This document shows positions 8,701 to 18,315 of a stretch of 43,035 nucleotides of DNA, piece after piece. The DNA is taken from contig JAICKY010000006.1 of NCBI GenBank assembly GCA_025927655.1, positions 1 through 43,035 of the forward strand, read 5' to 3'. The notes under the pieces are model-generated. The model made no database searches and had not been told where the DNA came from. It saw nothing but the letters and a program-made list of their open reading frames with translations. Each line of letters starts with the position of its first letter. The first letter of the stretch is position 1. Made by a program: the position numbers and the translations under genes. The DNA comes from Candidatus Saccharimonadota bacterium (GTDB lineage: Bacteria; Patescibacteriota; Saccharimonadia; Saccharimonadales; UBA4665).

Positions 8701-11700
8701 ATGAGTGATCCTACCCCGCGCCCCCGGCGCAAGAAGGCTGCCAAGAACACCTACACTACCAAGAGCGGCAAGACTATAACGTTAAACCGTTCTTTAAACG
8801 ACCGTATGCGTGCCGGGCGCGAAGCCCGTGCTCAACGCAAAGCCGCATACCTGAGCACACTTCCCAAGGAACCATGGAAGCGTTTGTTGTACCGCATGCA
8901 TCCAAAACGCCTCTACAAATATTGGTTTAGCCGCGACGGTGCCATAATGGCGCTCAAACTGGCTGGCGTCGGGTTCGTAGTTATCTTTGTGCTTATTGTC
9001 GGCATGTTCGCCTATTTCCGCAAAGATCTACCGAAGATTCACGACATAAACAGTAGTAATTCGGGCGGTAGCATTGCCTATTACGATCGCACAGGTCAAA
9101 CATTGATCTTCCAGGATTATGATGCGTTTAAGCGTATCCCGATCCCCAGCGATCAAATATCGTCCTATCTAAAAGATGCTACTATCGCCATCGAGGACAA
9201 AGATTTTTACCACGAGGGCGCCTTCAACATCAAAGGCATCACGCGTGCCGCTGTTAACAACGCTACAGGCGGTAGCACGCAAGGTGGCTCGACCATCACC
9301 CAGCAGCTGGTCAAATTGGACGAGGGCTGGACCAACGACCACACTATAAACCGCAAGGCTAAGGAACTAATTTTGGCGGTTGAACTGGAGCGGGAATACA
9401 GCAAGGACGACATACTAACAGCATACTTAAACTTAGCCCCATACAGTGGTCTGGACTACGGTGTGCAGGCAGCGGCACAGGATTACTTCCATGTCGATGC
9501 CAAAAACCTTACGCTGGCGCAGGCAGCCATGATGGCGGCTATCCCAAAGGAGCCAGGTGACTTTTCTCCGTATGCTAGCCCGAACTTCAACCCATCCGCA
9601 GTAGATAATCTATTCGACGAAAATGGCTTGATTGATCGTCAGCAGTACATCCTCGACCTCATGGCTAAGCAAGGGTATGTTACACAGGCACAAGCAGATG
9701 CAGCCAAGAAAGTTGATGTCATTGGGGAAGTAAACCAGTTGCCAACTAGCCACTATGCCGGTATGAAGCCGGGCTACGCATACGCCATCCAGGCAGCCCG
9801 CCAGGAACTGGAGAAAGATTTCCCAGCATCGGTCATCAAGAACGGTGGCTGGAAAGTAACCACCACCATAGATACGAATCTACAGGATTTGGCGAATAAG
9901 TCCCTGGCTGACAGCGCCAAGCTATTACATAAGGACAGCGCCGATGACGCATCTTTCGTCGCGGAAGACAACACTACCGGACAGATAGTAGCGCTCGTGG
10001 GCGGCATGGATTTCACCACACAACAGCTTAACTACGCCAGCGATGCGCCTATCTCACCCGGCTCCAGCATTAAGCCGTACTCCTACGCCGCGCTTATTAA
10101 CGATAATAACAGCGTGGGCGCTGGTAGTATGATAGTGGACAACAAAGCAGCATTGCCAGGATACCCTTGTACAAACACAAACACACCAGAAAGCAGCAAC
10201 CCGGGCAACTGTCTGTTCGACGATACGCGTCGCAATTACGGTAATGTCACCCTTCGCTACGCGCTTGGCAGCTCACTGAACATACCCGCCGTAAAAGCTT
10301 TCACCTCCACCGATCCAAAAGACACCTCTACGGCCGCAGATGGAAGCAGCTGGAGACGCGCCTCTATTAACAACACCATGTCTGCTATTAACGCCATGAT
10401 GGGCAACCCTGATAGCTACAAGTGCTATGACCCGGTCCGGCTCGAAGAAGAAGGAATATCATCCATATCAGATGCAACCAAGTCGGATGAAACACCGTGT
10501 GGGGCAGCAGCCGGTATTGGTAACGAGGCGTACACTACGCTAGCCGATCATGTAAACGGCATCGCTACGCTGGCACGTATGGGTCAGGTGGTGCAGCAAA
10601 CCATGATTCTAAAAGTCACCGACGCCTCCGGCAAATCACTGGTGCTGCCTAAACCAGCAAAGCCTAAACAAGTCCTGAAACCTGATTCAGCCTATATAGT
10701 CAACAACATGGCTGCCGACCCGGGCGCTTCATACCTAGGCATTTACGGCCATCCTTGTGTTGCCACTGCCTCCAGCTGCAATAGCAAGAGCTATGAGTTC
10801 CATCGCTACAAGGGCTGGGACAACGCCATCAAGACCGGTACTAACCAGGATCTGGATGGCCTGATGATGAGCTGGAACACCAAATACACCGCAGGCGTGT
10901 GGATCGGCAACTACGATCATAGCCCGTATGGCGGCACTCCTGAAAAAGTCACCGATCCGATCATGAAAACATGGATGCAGGGTGCGATTGACAACCTAGG
11001 CAATGTAAAGCCCGCTAACTGGACACAACCATCCGACATAAAGACTCTGCCAGCCTACCACTCGAACGTGCCATTCCCAAGCGGAGAGGCAACCCCGCCG
11101 AGTAATGATCTATTCCCGTCATGGTATGTAGCTAAATCTGGCACAACAGGCAACTCTCAGACAATCGACAAAGTTTCCGGCAAGCTGGCTACCAGCTGTA
11201 CCCCTCCGCTTGCGCGGCAATCCGGCACAAACAACAGCATCAGCGCATGGAACGTAGATCTATACGCGGGCGGCAGTCCAAATTCCACTACGCCTAGCTC
11301 GTCATCCGGCAGCAGTTCCCGGCCGAGCGATGACGTCCACAACTGTAGTACTGACACACCGCCAACAGCGACTATCACGGCCGTAAATAACGTTTCTACC
11401 AGCGGTAGCAACACGATTAGCTGCCCTATTACCGGGTGTACCATTCGAGTTCACATAGACCAAGGAACTCATCCTCTCACCGATCCTGCATACCCACAAT
11501 ATCCCGGTACGCTAAGCCTGATCGTAAACGGTCAAACAGTACAATCGCAGGAAGTCGACCAGAGTGATGACTATACACTGACGTACGTTCCACCGGCCGG
11601 ATCAACAGGGAGCATCCAGATAACGGCCCAGGTTACCGACAGCGTACTCTATTCAGGCAGTGACACGCAGACGATAAATATTGGCACTACCGCATCATTC

Positions 11701-11787
11701 CGCGCCCAAATTGTTGGCGGCAATGGTGGCGGCACTGGCAACGGTCGCGGCGGGACACTCGCCGGCTTTCACCCTAACAAGCGCTAG
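8701..11787 (+). CDS. Class A penicillin-binding protein (transglycosylase/transpeptidase) with Ser-rich linker and C-terminal extension
   Basis: Basic N-terminus, one TM helix, glycosyltransferase 51 motifs (ATIAIEDKDFYHEGAF, GGSTITQQLVK), transpeptidase SPGSSIKPYSYAA and KTGTN motifs. Likely start MSDPTPRPRRKK at 8701. Confidence 0.93.
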   Translation: MSDPTPRPRRKKAAKNTYTTKSGKTITLNRSLNDRMRAGREARAQRKAAYLSTLPKEPWKRLLYRMHPKRLYKYWFSRDGAIMALKLAGVGFVVIFVLIVGMFAYFRKDLPKIHDINSSNSGGSIAYYDRTGQTLIFQDYDAFKRIPIPSDQISSYLKDATIAIEDKDFYHEGAFNIKGITRAAVNNATGGSTQGGSTITQQLVKLDEGWTNDHTINRKAKELILAVELEREYSKDDILTAYLNLAPYSGLDYGVQAAAQDYFHVDAKNLTLAQAAMMAAIPKEPGDFSPYASPNFNPSAVDNLFDENGLIDRQQYILDLMAKQGYVTQAQADAAKKVDVIGEVNQLPTSHYAGMKPGYAYAIQAARQELEKDFPASVIKNGGWKVTTTIDTNLQDLANKSLADSAKLLHKDSADDASFVAEDNTTGQIVALVGGMDFTTQQLNYASDAPISPGSSIKPYSYAALINDNNSVGAGSMIVDNKAALPGYPCTNTNTPESSNPGNCLFDDTRRNYGNVTLRYALGSSLNIPAVKAFTSTDPKDTSTAADGSSWRRASINNTMSAINAMMGNPDSYKCYDPVRLEEEGISSISDATKSDETPCGAAAGIGNEAYTTLADHVNGIATLARMGQVVQQTMILKVTDASGKSLVLPKPAKPKQVLKPDSAYIVNNMAADPGASYLGIYGHPCVATASSCNSKSYEFHRYKGWDNAIKTGTNQDLDGLMMSWNTKYTAGVWIGNYDHSPYGGTPEKVTDPIMKTWMQGAIDNLGNVKPANWTQPSDIKTLPAYHSNVPFPSGEATPPSNDLFPSWYVAKSGTTGNSQTIDKVSGKLATSCTPPLARQSGTNNSISAWNVDLYAGGSPNSTTPSSSSGSSSRPSDDVHNCSTDTPPTATITAVNNVSTSGSNTISCPITGCTIRVHIDQGTHPLTDPAYPQYPGTLSLIVNGQTVQSQEVDQSDDYTLTYVPPAGSTGSIQITAQVTDSVLYSGSDTQTINIGTTASFRAQIVGGNGGGTGNGRGGTLAGFHPNKR

Positions 11788-11810
11788 GTCCCAAAATATT
11801 TAGTCTTAAC

Positions 11811-13178
11811 CTACTTTTCTAGGAACTCGTTGAGCGCAGTACGAACATCCGGTACTACATGCAGAAATGTTTCTTTGCCAGCTTTTGCACCGCGCTCTTT
11901 AGGGCCAACAGCAGCTTCAAACCCTAGTTTCTTGGCTTCAGCTACACGCCGGTCTATAAAAGGCACGTGACGGACTTCCCCGCTTAAACCCACTTCCCCA
12001 AACACCACTGCATTCTGCTTCAGCTGCAACCCCTTTGCCGCTGATCCTATGGCCATACAAATGGCCAGATCAGCAGCTGGATCGTTCAGGCGGATACCGC
12101 CCACAATATTGATATAAATATCCTGTTCGGACAGTGCAAGCTTGGTACGCCGTTCCAGCATGGCAACCAGTAAGTTTACGCGGTTCAGGTCGATGCCGCT
12201 GGTAGCTCGCTTAGGGTATCCGTATGATGTTTTATTTACCAGTGCCTGCACCTCGACCAGCAGCGGGCGAGTACCCTCCAGCGTAGCCAGTACCACCGAC
12301 CCGTCACTGATCTGGCGCTCGGCAAGGAGTGCCTGGCTAGGGTTATCGACGGGCCGCAGGCCATGTTCGTCCATCTCCATAATTGCCGCTTCGCTAGTGG
12401 AACCAAAACGATTTTTGGTAGCTCGCAGCACCTTAAAGCCCCCATAGGCATCACCTTCCAGCTGTAGCACCACATCCACTATATGTTCCAGCACTTTCGG
12501 TCCGGCGATGCTGCCTTCCTTGGTTACATGGCCGACCACAAACATCGCCGTGTTACTAGCCTTGGCGGCCGCTACCAGCACAGCCGTGCTGTTCGTGATC
12601 TGGCTGACACTGCCAGGAGCAGACGCAACTGCCTGCACCGTCATAGTCTGGATAGAATCCACCACCACAAAATCATAATTTCCACCCGCCACCGTAGCGG
12701 CTACGTCTTCGGCGATGTTGCTGGTAGCTAATTGCAGCCGTTCAGCACCGGCCACGCCAAGCCGCTGAGCACGCATACCTACCTGATGTTCCGACTCTTC
12801 GCCACTCACGTACAGTACGGTATGCTCCTGCGCCACCATACTGGCAAGCTGTAATAACAACGTACTCTTGCCTATGCCCGGCTGCCCGGCTATAAGGTTC
12901 ACGCTACCCGCCACAATGCCGCCGCCCAGCACTGCATCCACCTCGGTAAGCCCGGTGCGCATGCGCCTTTCATCTTTACTAGCAGATTTTGCCACCGCCT
13001 GCACAGTGAGCACATTGCCTGCACCAGCTTTCTTGCCTAGTCCCGTGCCGGTTACAGCAGTAATCTGCACTTCTTCGGTTATAGTATTCCATTCGCCGCA
13101 CTGCGAACAGCGGCCAGCCCAGGAGCTGTATTGCGCTCCACAGTTATTACACACGAACCGATTGGTTTGCCTGGCCAT
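11811..13178 (-). CDS. radA: DNA repair protein RadA
   Basis: N-terminal zinc finger CNNCGAQYSSWAGRCSQCGEWNT, Walker A GQPGIGKSTLL, KNRFGS, Lon-like C-terminal domain. Confidence 0.97.
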   Translation of the reverse strand: MARQTNRFVCNNCGAQYSSWAGRCSQCGEWNTITEEVQITAVTGTGLGKKAGAGNVLTVQAVAKSASKDERRMRTGLTEVDAVLGGGIVAGSVNLIAGQPGIGKSTLLLQLASMVAQEHTVLYVSGEESEHQVGMRAQRLGVAGAERLQLATSNIAEDVAATVAGGNYDFVVVDSIQTMTVQAVASAPGSVSQITNSTAVLVAAAKASNTAMFVVGHVTKEGSIAGPKVLEHIVDVVLQLEGDAYGGFKVLRATKNRFGSTSEAAIMEMDEHGLRPVDNPSQALLAERQISDGSVVLATLEGTRPLLVEVQALVNKTSYGYPKRATSGIDLNRVNLLVAMLERRTKLALSEQDIYINIVGGIRLNDPAADLAICMAIGSAAKGLQLKQNAVVFGEVGLSGEVRHVPFIDRRVAEAKKLGFEAAVGPKERGAKAGKETFLHVVPDVRTALNEFLEK

Positions 13179-13192
13179 ATTGCTAAAAACTC

Positions 13193-14164
13193 CTACTGAT
13201 TGTTTGGCAGCGAACTGGCAGAGAGCTCTTTAGTAAGTTGCTGCTCTTCGAGTGCTACTGCGTTCCGCTTGTCTACAATGCCATTATACCGGTTTATCAG
13301 ATCTTTTGTGTTTGCTAACAACGTATTGTACGCGTCTGCTGCATGGTTGTAGCTGGCAACACCGTTGTTGTAAGCAGCGACGTGCCCGCTAGTACGCTCG
13401 TTCTGCAGCTGCGAGCTTTGGCTATCGAGCGCAGCCTTTTGCTGGTCTAGCTGCGTTTCGTCGGCCGTTATTTGCTGGTTCAATGCTTTCAGCTGGGTAT
13501 CATAGGCCGTTACCTGGTTGTGCCGGCTGGTAAATTCCCCTTGATAGCTCGCGGTATACGCAACAATTTTCGCGCGATCAGTAAAGTACTGCTTGTAATA
13601 CTGCTCTAACGCCGGCGGCAACGTCGCAACCTCTGTGCCAAACACCGAATGCATCTCGTTCACTACATCGTTCGGTTCAGACTTTTTGTAAGCCGCAATC
13701 GTATCCTTGATGCGCTGATCCGTCAGACCATGCTGATAATAATCAACTAACATGGCGTCGACTTTGGTTCGTTCGCTGCTGGATAACCGGCGATACGCCG
13801 CATGAAGCGTTTCGTGGGCGGCAGTTACCTGCTCCACCCCATCCAGCCGCGCGTCTGTCACTGCATAGACATATATACCGTGGTCATTGCCCAGATAGCA
13901 ACCAAGCACGACTGTTTTTTCACTGCCAGCCGGGCAATGGCTCGTAAATGCATTGCCGGCCGTGATATCCGGGTGGTTTACATAAAACAGGTCCCGGGCC
14001 TTCGCCGTCATAGTGTCATCGCCAGCCAGCTGCACGACAGAGGCCGGAGCGATATAACCGCGCAAATGCCACCAATCAAGCAATGCCTGCCGTTCAAGCA
14101 GAATCCCGCTGGCCAAACCCAGTAACACTACCAGTACCGCAACCTGTGCCCGTTTTGTCTTCAT
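13193..14164 (-). CDS. Membrane-anchored protein with HExxH motif and C-terminal coiled coil (putative zinc metallopeptidase)
   Basis: N-terminal TM (AQVAVLVVLLGLASGILL), QVTAAHETLHAAYRR (HETLH), long coiled coil. ORF start at 14191 includes a -10 box (TACACT, 14176-14181), so ATG 14164 is preferred. Confidence 0.6.
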   Translation of the reverse strand: MKTKRAQVAVLVVLLGLASGILLERQALLDWWHLRGYIAPASVVQLAGDDTMTAKARDLFYVNHPDITAGNAFTSHCPAGSEKTVVLGCYLGNDHGIYVYAVTDARLDGVEQVTAAHETLHAAYRRLSSSERTKVDAMLVDYYQHGLTDQRIKDTIAAYKKSEPNDVVNEMHSVFGTEVATLPPALEQYYKQYFTDRAKIVAYTASYQGEFTSRHNQVTAYDTQLKALNQQITADETQLDQQKAALDSQSSQLQNERTSGHVAAYNNGVASYNHAADAYNTLLANTKDLINRYNGIVDKRNAVALEEQQLTKELSASSLPNNQ

Positions 14165-14222
14165 TGCCTGCTCCAAGTGTAGCACCTCCATGACGCTACA
14201 CTCGAATCTTGTAGGCCCCTAC

Positions 14223-16709
14223 CTACTCAGCTGCGGTTGTATAGATAAGTTTGTCGTCCTTCGTGGCAATGTGTACGATATCACCCTTCTGGTAGCGCTG
14301 ATCCAACAGTTCTACTGCCATTTGGTCTTCGATGGTGTCTTGAATTAGGCGGCGAAGTGGCCGCACGCCGTTCTTGGCGTCGTAACCTTTTTCGAGCAAA
14401 TATTCCTTCGCGCCCTTAGTCAAGCTAACACTCAATCCCTGTTTTTGCAGACGGGTTTTCAGTTCGTCGATTTGCAGGTCAATAATCCTGAAAATATCTT
14501 TCCGGTTCAGGCCGCGGAACACCACAATCTTGTCGATGCGGTTCAGCAGCTCCGGACGCATTTCCTTTTTCAACCGGTCGAGCACGTTATCTTTGTTAGC
14601 ATCGTGCATGGCATCGAGATCATCAAAATCAGCCGGACGTTCAGCTCGGAAGCCAAAACTGGCCTCCTTCTGCAGGCGCTCGGCACCGATGTTACTCGTC
14701 ATGATGATAATCGTGTTCGTAAAGTCGATCTTGCGTCCTTTAGCGTCAGTCAAATAGCCATCTTCCAGAATCTGGAGCAGCATATTGAAGACATCCGGGT
14801 GAGCCTTCTCTATTTCGTCGAACAGCACCAGGCTGTATGGCTGGCGGCGTATTTTATCAGTCAGCTGGCCGCCATCGTCGTAACCGACATAACCGGCCGG
14901 CGCACCGACTAGGCGGGATACATTGTGGTGTTCGCCAAATTCGGACATATCTATCTTTACCAGCGCACCTTCGCTGCCAAAGAATTCACGGGCCAGTACA
15001 CGAGCCAGCTCAGTTTTACCAACGCCGGTCGGACCAAGGAAGATAAACGAACCGATCGGCCGGTTGGTAGCGCCAATGCCGCTGCGGTTGCGGCGGATAG
15101 CACGGCTCACGACCTCTACCGCTTCCTCCTGGCCGATGACGTGCTTGCCGATGTTCTTTTCCAGGTTCAGCAGGTATTTCGCTTCGCTCTTGATCACTTT
15201 CTTGACTGGCACGCCCGTGATACGCGCCACTACTTCTGCCACATCGTCGCTGGTGACGTGCAGACGGCGGCCTTCCTTAGTGTCTTTGAGTAGCTGCTCC
15301 AGCTCTTTGTTGATTTGCGAAGCGCGGGTTTTACTGCGTGCCGCCCGCTCGTAATCTTCGTTGTCAACAGCCTCGTCTATCCGTGCGTTTACCAGCTTCA
15401 GTTCCTTTTGCAGCTTGCGAACCTCAGGGCTGGTTTTGCCCTTTAGCACCCGCAAATGCGCGGATGTTTCATCCAGCAGATCGATTGCCTTATCCGGCAT
15501 GAACCGGTCATTTATATAGCGTTTCGCCAAATTGACGGTATCTTCCAGCACTTCGTCGCTGATGGTTACCCCGTGGAATGCTTCGTAGTGTTTGCGTAAG
15601 CCCTTCAAAATCGCCAAGGTCTCAGCTGGATTGGTCTCTGGTACCTGAATTGGCTGGAAACGACGCTCCAGCGCTGCATCTTTTTCGATATGCTTGGTGT
15701 ATTCAGCAGTAGTGGTCGCGCCGATTACCTGGATCTTTCCACGGGCCAGCGCTGGCTTCAAAATATTGCCGGCGTCCATAGCACCCTCGGCTGCGCCTGC
15801 GCCGACTATCAAATGCAACTCATCTATAAATACGATAGTCTTTTTATCGTCTTCCAGTTCCTGCATCACCTTTTTAAGCCGCTCTTCAAATTCCCCGCGG
15901 TATTTAGTACCGGCGATCATACCAGCCAGGTCGAGCATCACGATACGCTTGTCAAGCAGGCTGTCAGGCACGTCTTCGGAAACAATTCGCTGGGCAAGAC
16001 CTTCCACAATAGCAGTCTTCCCCACGCCCGGTTCACCGATGAGTACCGGGTTGTTCTTGGTACGGCGGTTCAGGATGGTAATCATACGCTTGATTTGGTT
16101 CTCGCGGCCCACCACCGGGTCGAGCTTGCCTGCCCGCGCATCCCGCGTCAAATCAGTGCCAAAGCTGTCAAGCGTAGTCTTCTTGGCCCCTTTGCGGCCG
16201 GTGCGCCGGTTTCCGCCCTCGGAACCGCCTTCGTTCTCTTCGTACTGCTGGCGATTCAGGAAGTTCTCGAGTTCATTCGTCAGCCGGTCGATGTCAATAT
16301 TCATGTCACGGAGCAGCACCGTTGCCCGTGCATTTTTCTGGCTCAGAATACTGTACAGAATGTGCTCGGTACCGCAGAAGTCCTGGCTATAATCCTGGGC
16401 GACATCATACGCCATCTTCAGTGTCAGTTTGGCCGTTTCAGAATAACCCTTGGCGCCCATATTTAGAACGAGCGTCTTCGGTGTCAGGTTCAGTGCGATT
16501 CGCGCCTTATCCAGGGTAACGCCAGCGCCTTCGAGCAATTTGGCGCCCATACTGGAATCTTGTGCCAGCAGGCCTAGTAATAAGTGTTCAGTGCCTACAT
16601 AGGCATTGCCAAGTCCACGGGCAATAGTACCGGCATGCGCCAGGCTCTGGCGTGCGTTGTCGGTCAAGAAATTGGAGAATTCTTGGTAGTCGGGAGTGTT
16701 CGGTTGCAT
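14223..16709 (-). CDS. clpC: ATP-dependent Clp protease ATP-binding subunit ClpC
   Basis: N-terminal Clp repeats, two AAA+ modules (GEPGVGKTAIVEGLA; GPTGVGKTELARVLA), UVR-like middle region, SD GAGAGGGGAC before ATG. Confidence 0.96.
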   Translation of the reverse strand: MQPNTPDYQEFSNFLTDNARQSLAHAGTIARGLGNAYVGTEHLLLGLLAQDSSMGAKLLEGAGVTLDKARIALNLTPKTLVLNMGAKGYSETAKLTLKMAYDVAQDYSQDFCGTEHILYSILSQKNARATVLLRDMNIDIDRLTNELENFLNRQQYEENEGGSEGGNRRTGRKGAKKTTLDSFGTDLTRDARAGKLDPVVGRENQIKRMITILNRRTKNNPVLIGEPGVGKTAIVEGLAQRIVSEDVPDSLLDKRIVMLDLAGMIAGTKYRGEFEERLKKVMQELEDDKKTIVFIDELHLIVGAGAAEGAMDAGNILKPALARGKIQVIGATTTAEYTKHIEKDAALERRFQPIQVPETNPAETLAILKGLRKHYEAFHGVTISDEVLEDTVNLAKRYINDRFMPDKAIDLLDETSAHLRVLKGKTSPEVRKLQKELKLVNARIDEAVDNEDYERAARSKTRASQINKELEQLLKDTKEGRRLHVTSDDVAEVVARITGVPVKKVIKSEAKYLLNLEKNIGKHVIGQEEAVEVVSRAIRRNRSGIGATNRPIGSFIFLGPTGVGKTELARVLAREFFGSEGALVKIDMSEFGEHHNVSRLVGAPAGYVGYDDGGQLTDKIRRQPYSLVLFDEIEKAHPDVFNMLLQILEDGYLTDAKGRKIDFTNTIIIMTSNIGAERLQKEASFGFRAERPADFDDLDAMHDANKDNVLDRLKKEMRPELLNRIDKIVVFRGLNRKDIFRIIDLQIDELKTRLQKQGLSVSLTKGAKEYLLEKGYDAKNGVRPLRRLIQDTIEDQMAVELLDQRYQKGDIVHIATKDDKLIYTTAAE

Positions 16710-16757
16710 AATTTGTCCCCTCTCGTCGCGAACGTTTTAGATAGTTTCGCTCCTTCC

Positions 16758-16787
16758 ATAATACCGCTTTTAGCACTCGGCAGTCAA
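16758..16787 (-). promoter_or_regulatory. clpC promoter (-35 TTGACT, 18-nt spacer, -10 TATTAT)
   Basis: Minus strand TTGACT (16787-16782), spacer, TATTAT (16763-16758). The -35 lies inside the CIRCE spacer. Confidence 0.75.
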
Positions 16788-16796
16788 GAGTGCTAA
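16770..16796. promoter_or_regulatory. CIRCE operator (HrcA binding site) upstream of clpC
   Basis: TTAGCACTC-GGCAGTCAA-GAGTGCTAA: exact 9-9-9 CIRCE consensus. Confidence 0.95.
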
Positions 16797-16875
16797 TTTT
16801 ACACATCCTGGCCGCGTTCGTCGCTTACTGAACGCCTTTTTATGGGTAGCACGACGCATTGCAATGGCATGCATA

Positions 16876-16911
16876 AAAACAGAGCCGGCGGTAATTTACC
16901 GGCTCTGTTTT
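16876..16911. terminator. Bidirectional intrinsic terminator downstream of nusA
   Basis: AAAACAGAGCCGG-CGGTAATTTA-CCGGCTCTGTTTT, 13-bp perfect inverted repeat. Confidence 0.9.
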
Positions 16912-16928
16912 ACTACGGCTATACCAGA

Positions 16929-18083
16929 CTATTCACCGTGTTCTTCGATAGCTTCGAGCAAAGAACTTTCCAGAGCTTCCTTTTTCTTGAGCTTCGGTTG
17001 CTTAGGCAGTTCCACGGTTTCTACCGTGCCTTCTACTTCGGCCTGTTTCTCGGCTTCGATGTCGAGTTCATATTCAACCAGCTTGCTAGCTAGGCGCACA
17101 TTCTGACCGCCGCGGCCGATAGCGATACTCAGCTGGTCTTCGGGAACGATAACCTTGGCGCGCTTGTTAGCTTCGTCGAGTTGTACTCGCGTGACCTTGG
17201 TAGGACTGAGCGCCTCAGCGATGTAATCGCTGATGTTCTCTTTCCAGACGATAATGTCGATCTTTTCCTGCTCGCCAATCTCGTTCATAACGGCATTCAC
17301 GCGGGTACCGTGGCCGCCCACGAATGTACCGACTGGATCTACACCTGACACCGTGCTGGCGACAGCGACCTTGCTGCGCACACCGGCTTCACGGGCGATG
17401 TTCTTGATCTCGACCGCACCACTTTCCATTTCGGGTACTTCCGCGCGGAACAGGAATTCCAGGAATTCACGGTTGCCGCGGCTAACGACCAGCTGCGGAC
17501 CGCGAGGACCGCGCTCAACGTCCTTCAGGAAGACTTTCAGACGCTGGCCGGGGTAGTAACGCTCACCCTGAATCTGCTCGCTCTTCGGCATAATGCCTTG
17601 AGCCTTACCCAGTTCCAAGCGCACAATCATGCCTTCGACACGGGCAACCATAGCAGTGATGACGGTGCCGATTTTGTCCTCGTATTCAGCCAGCACAATT
17701 TCGCGCTCCGCTTCGCGCAATCGCTGCAAAATAACCTGCTTGGCAGTCTGTGCAGCCACGCGGCCAAAACTGCGGACTTCTTCGTGGACTTCCACAAAAT
17801 CACCCAGTTTGGCATCCTTTTTAAGCTGTTGGGCCTGTTCGACGTTCAGTTCGTACGCGGGTTCTTCGACTTCTTCGACAACCTCTTTGTTAACGTAGGC
17901 GTCAACGTCACCGGTAGACAGATTCATTTCTACCCGGACTTCTTGCTCGCGTTCGCCGTAATCGCGGCGGTAAGCAGCTGCCAGCGCCTGCTCTACTACT
18001 TCTTTTACCGTAGCTTCGGGCAAGTTCTTTTCTTCGGCGATAGCCTGGATGGCTACTGCCAGTTGTTTAAAATCCATATCCAT
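16929..18083 (-). CDS. nusA: Transcription termination/antitermination protein NusA
   Basis: NusA N-terminal, S1 and KH domains (ERDVERGPRGPQLVVSRGNREFLEFLFRAEVPE-like region, VGGHGTRVNAVMNEI, LSIAIGRGGQNVRLASKL). Confidence 0.95.
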   Translation of the reverse strand: MDMDFKQLAVAIQAIAEEKNLPEATVKEVVEQALAAAYRRDYGEREQEVRVEMNLSTGDVDAYVNKEVVEEVEEPAYELNVEQAQQLKKDAKLGDFVEVHEEVRSFGRVAAQTAKQVILQRLREAEREIVLAEYEDKIGTVITAMVARVEGMIVRLELGKAQGIMPKSEQIQGERYYPGQRLKVFLKDVERGPRGPQLVVSRGNREFLEFLFRAEVPEMESGAVEIKNIAREAGVRSKVAVASTVSGVDPVGTFVGGHGTRVNAVMNEIGEQEKIDIIVWKENISDYIAEALSPTKVTRVQLDEANKRAKVIVPEDQLSIAIGRGGQNVRLASKLVEYELDIEAEKQAEVEGTVETVELPKQPKLKKKEALESSLLEAIEEHGE

Positions 18084-18141
18084 GGTTTTTCCTTTCTCTT
18101 ATTTCTCCAAATTGTAAGGGGCATTTACTGACTCTTTCACG

Positions 18142-18165
18142 AAAAAAGTCGACCTGCCGGCCGAC
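18142..18165 (-). terminator. Intrinsic terminator in the proximal nusA leader (possible attenuator)
   Basis: Minus strand GTCGGCC-GGCA-GGTCGAC then TTTTTT: 7-bp stem (one G-U), tetraloop, U6. Confidence 0.6.
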
Positions 18166-18177
18166 CTAACAGATATA

Positions 18178-18205
18178 AGTATAGCAAAGCCTCCAGCGTT
18201 GTCAA
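18178..18205 (-). promoter_or_regulatory. Strong promoter facing nusA
   Basis: Minus strand TTGACA - 16 nt - TATACT with extended TGC before the -10. Confidence 0.75.
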
Positions 18206-18315
18206 ATAACCAGAACATGCCCGTTGGCTTTCCAGGATAAGCCTACAGGATAGCCATACCGTAAGCCTACAGTTTTTTAGAAGCAAGTCATCTCCCCATG
18301 CTATGCTAGATATAT

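Noticed and set aside
15690-16466. 258-aa and 232-aa plus-strand ORFs opposite clpC
   Set aside because: Shadow ORFs antisense to the well-supported clpC; no family features.
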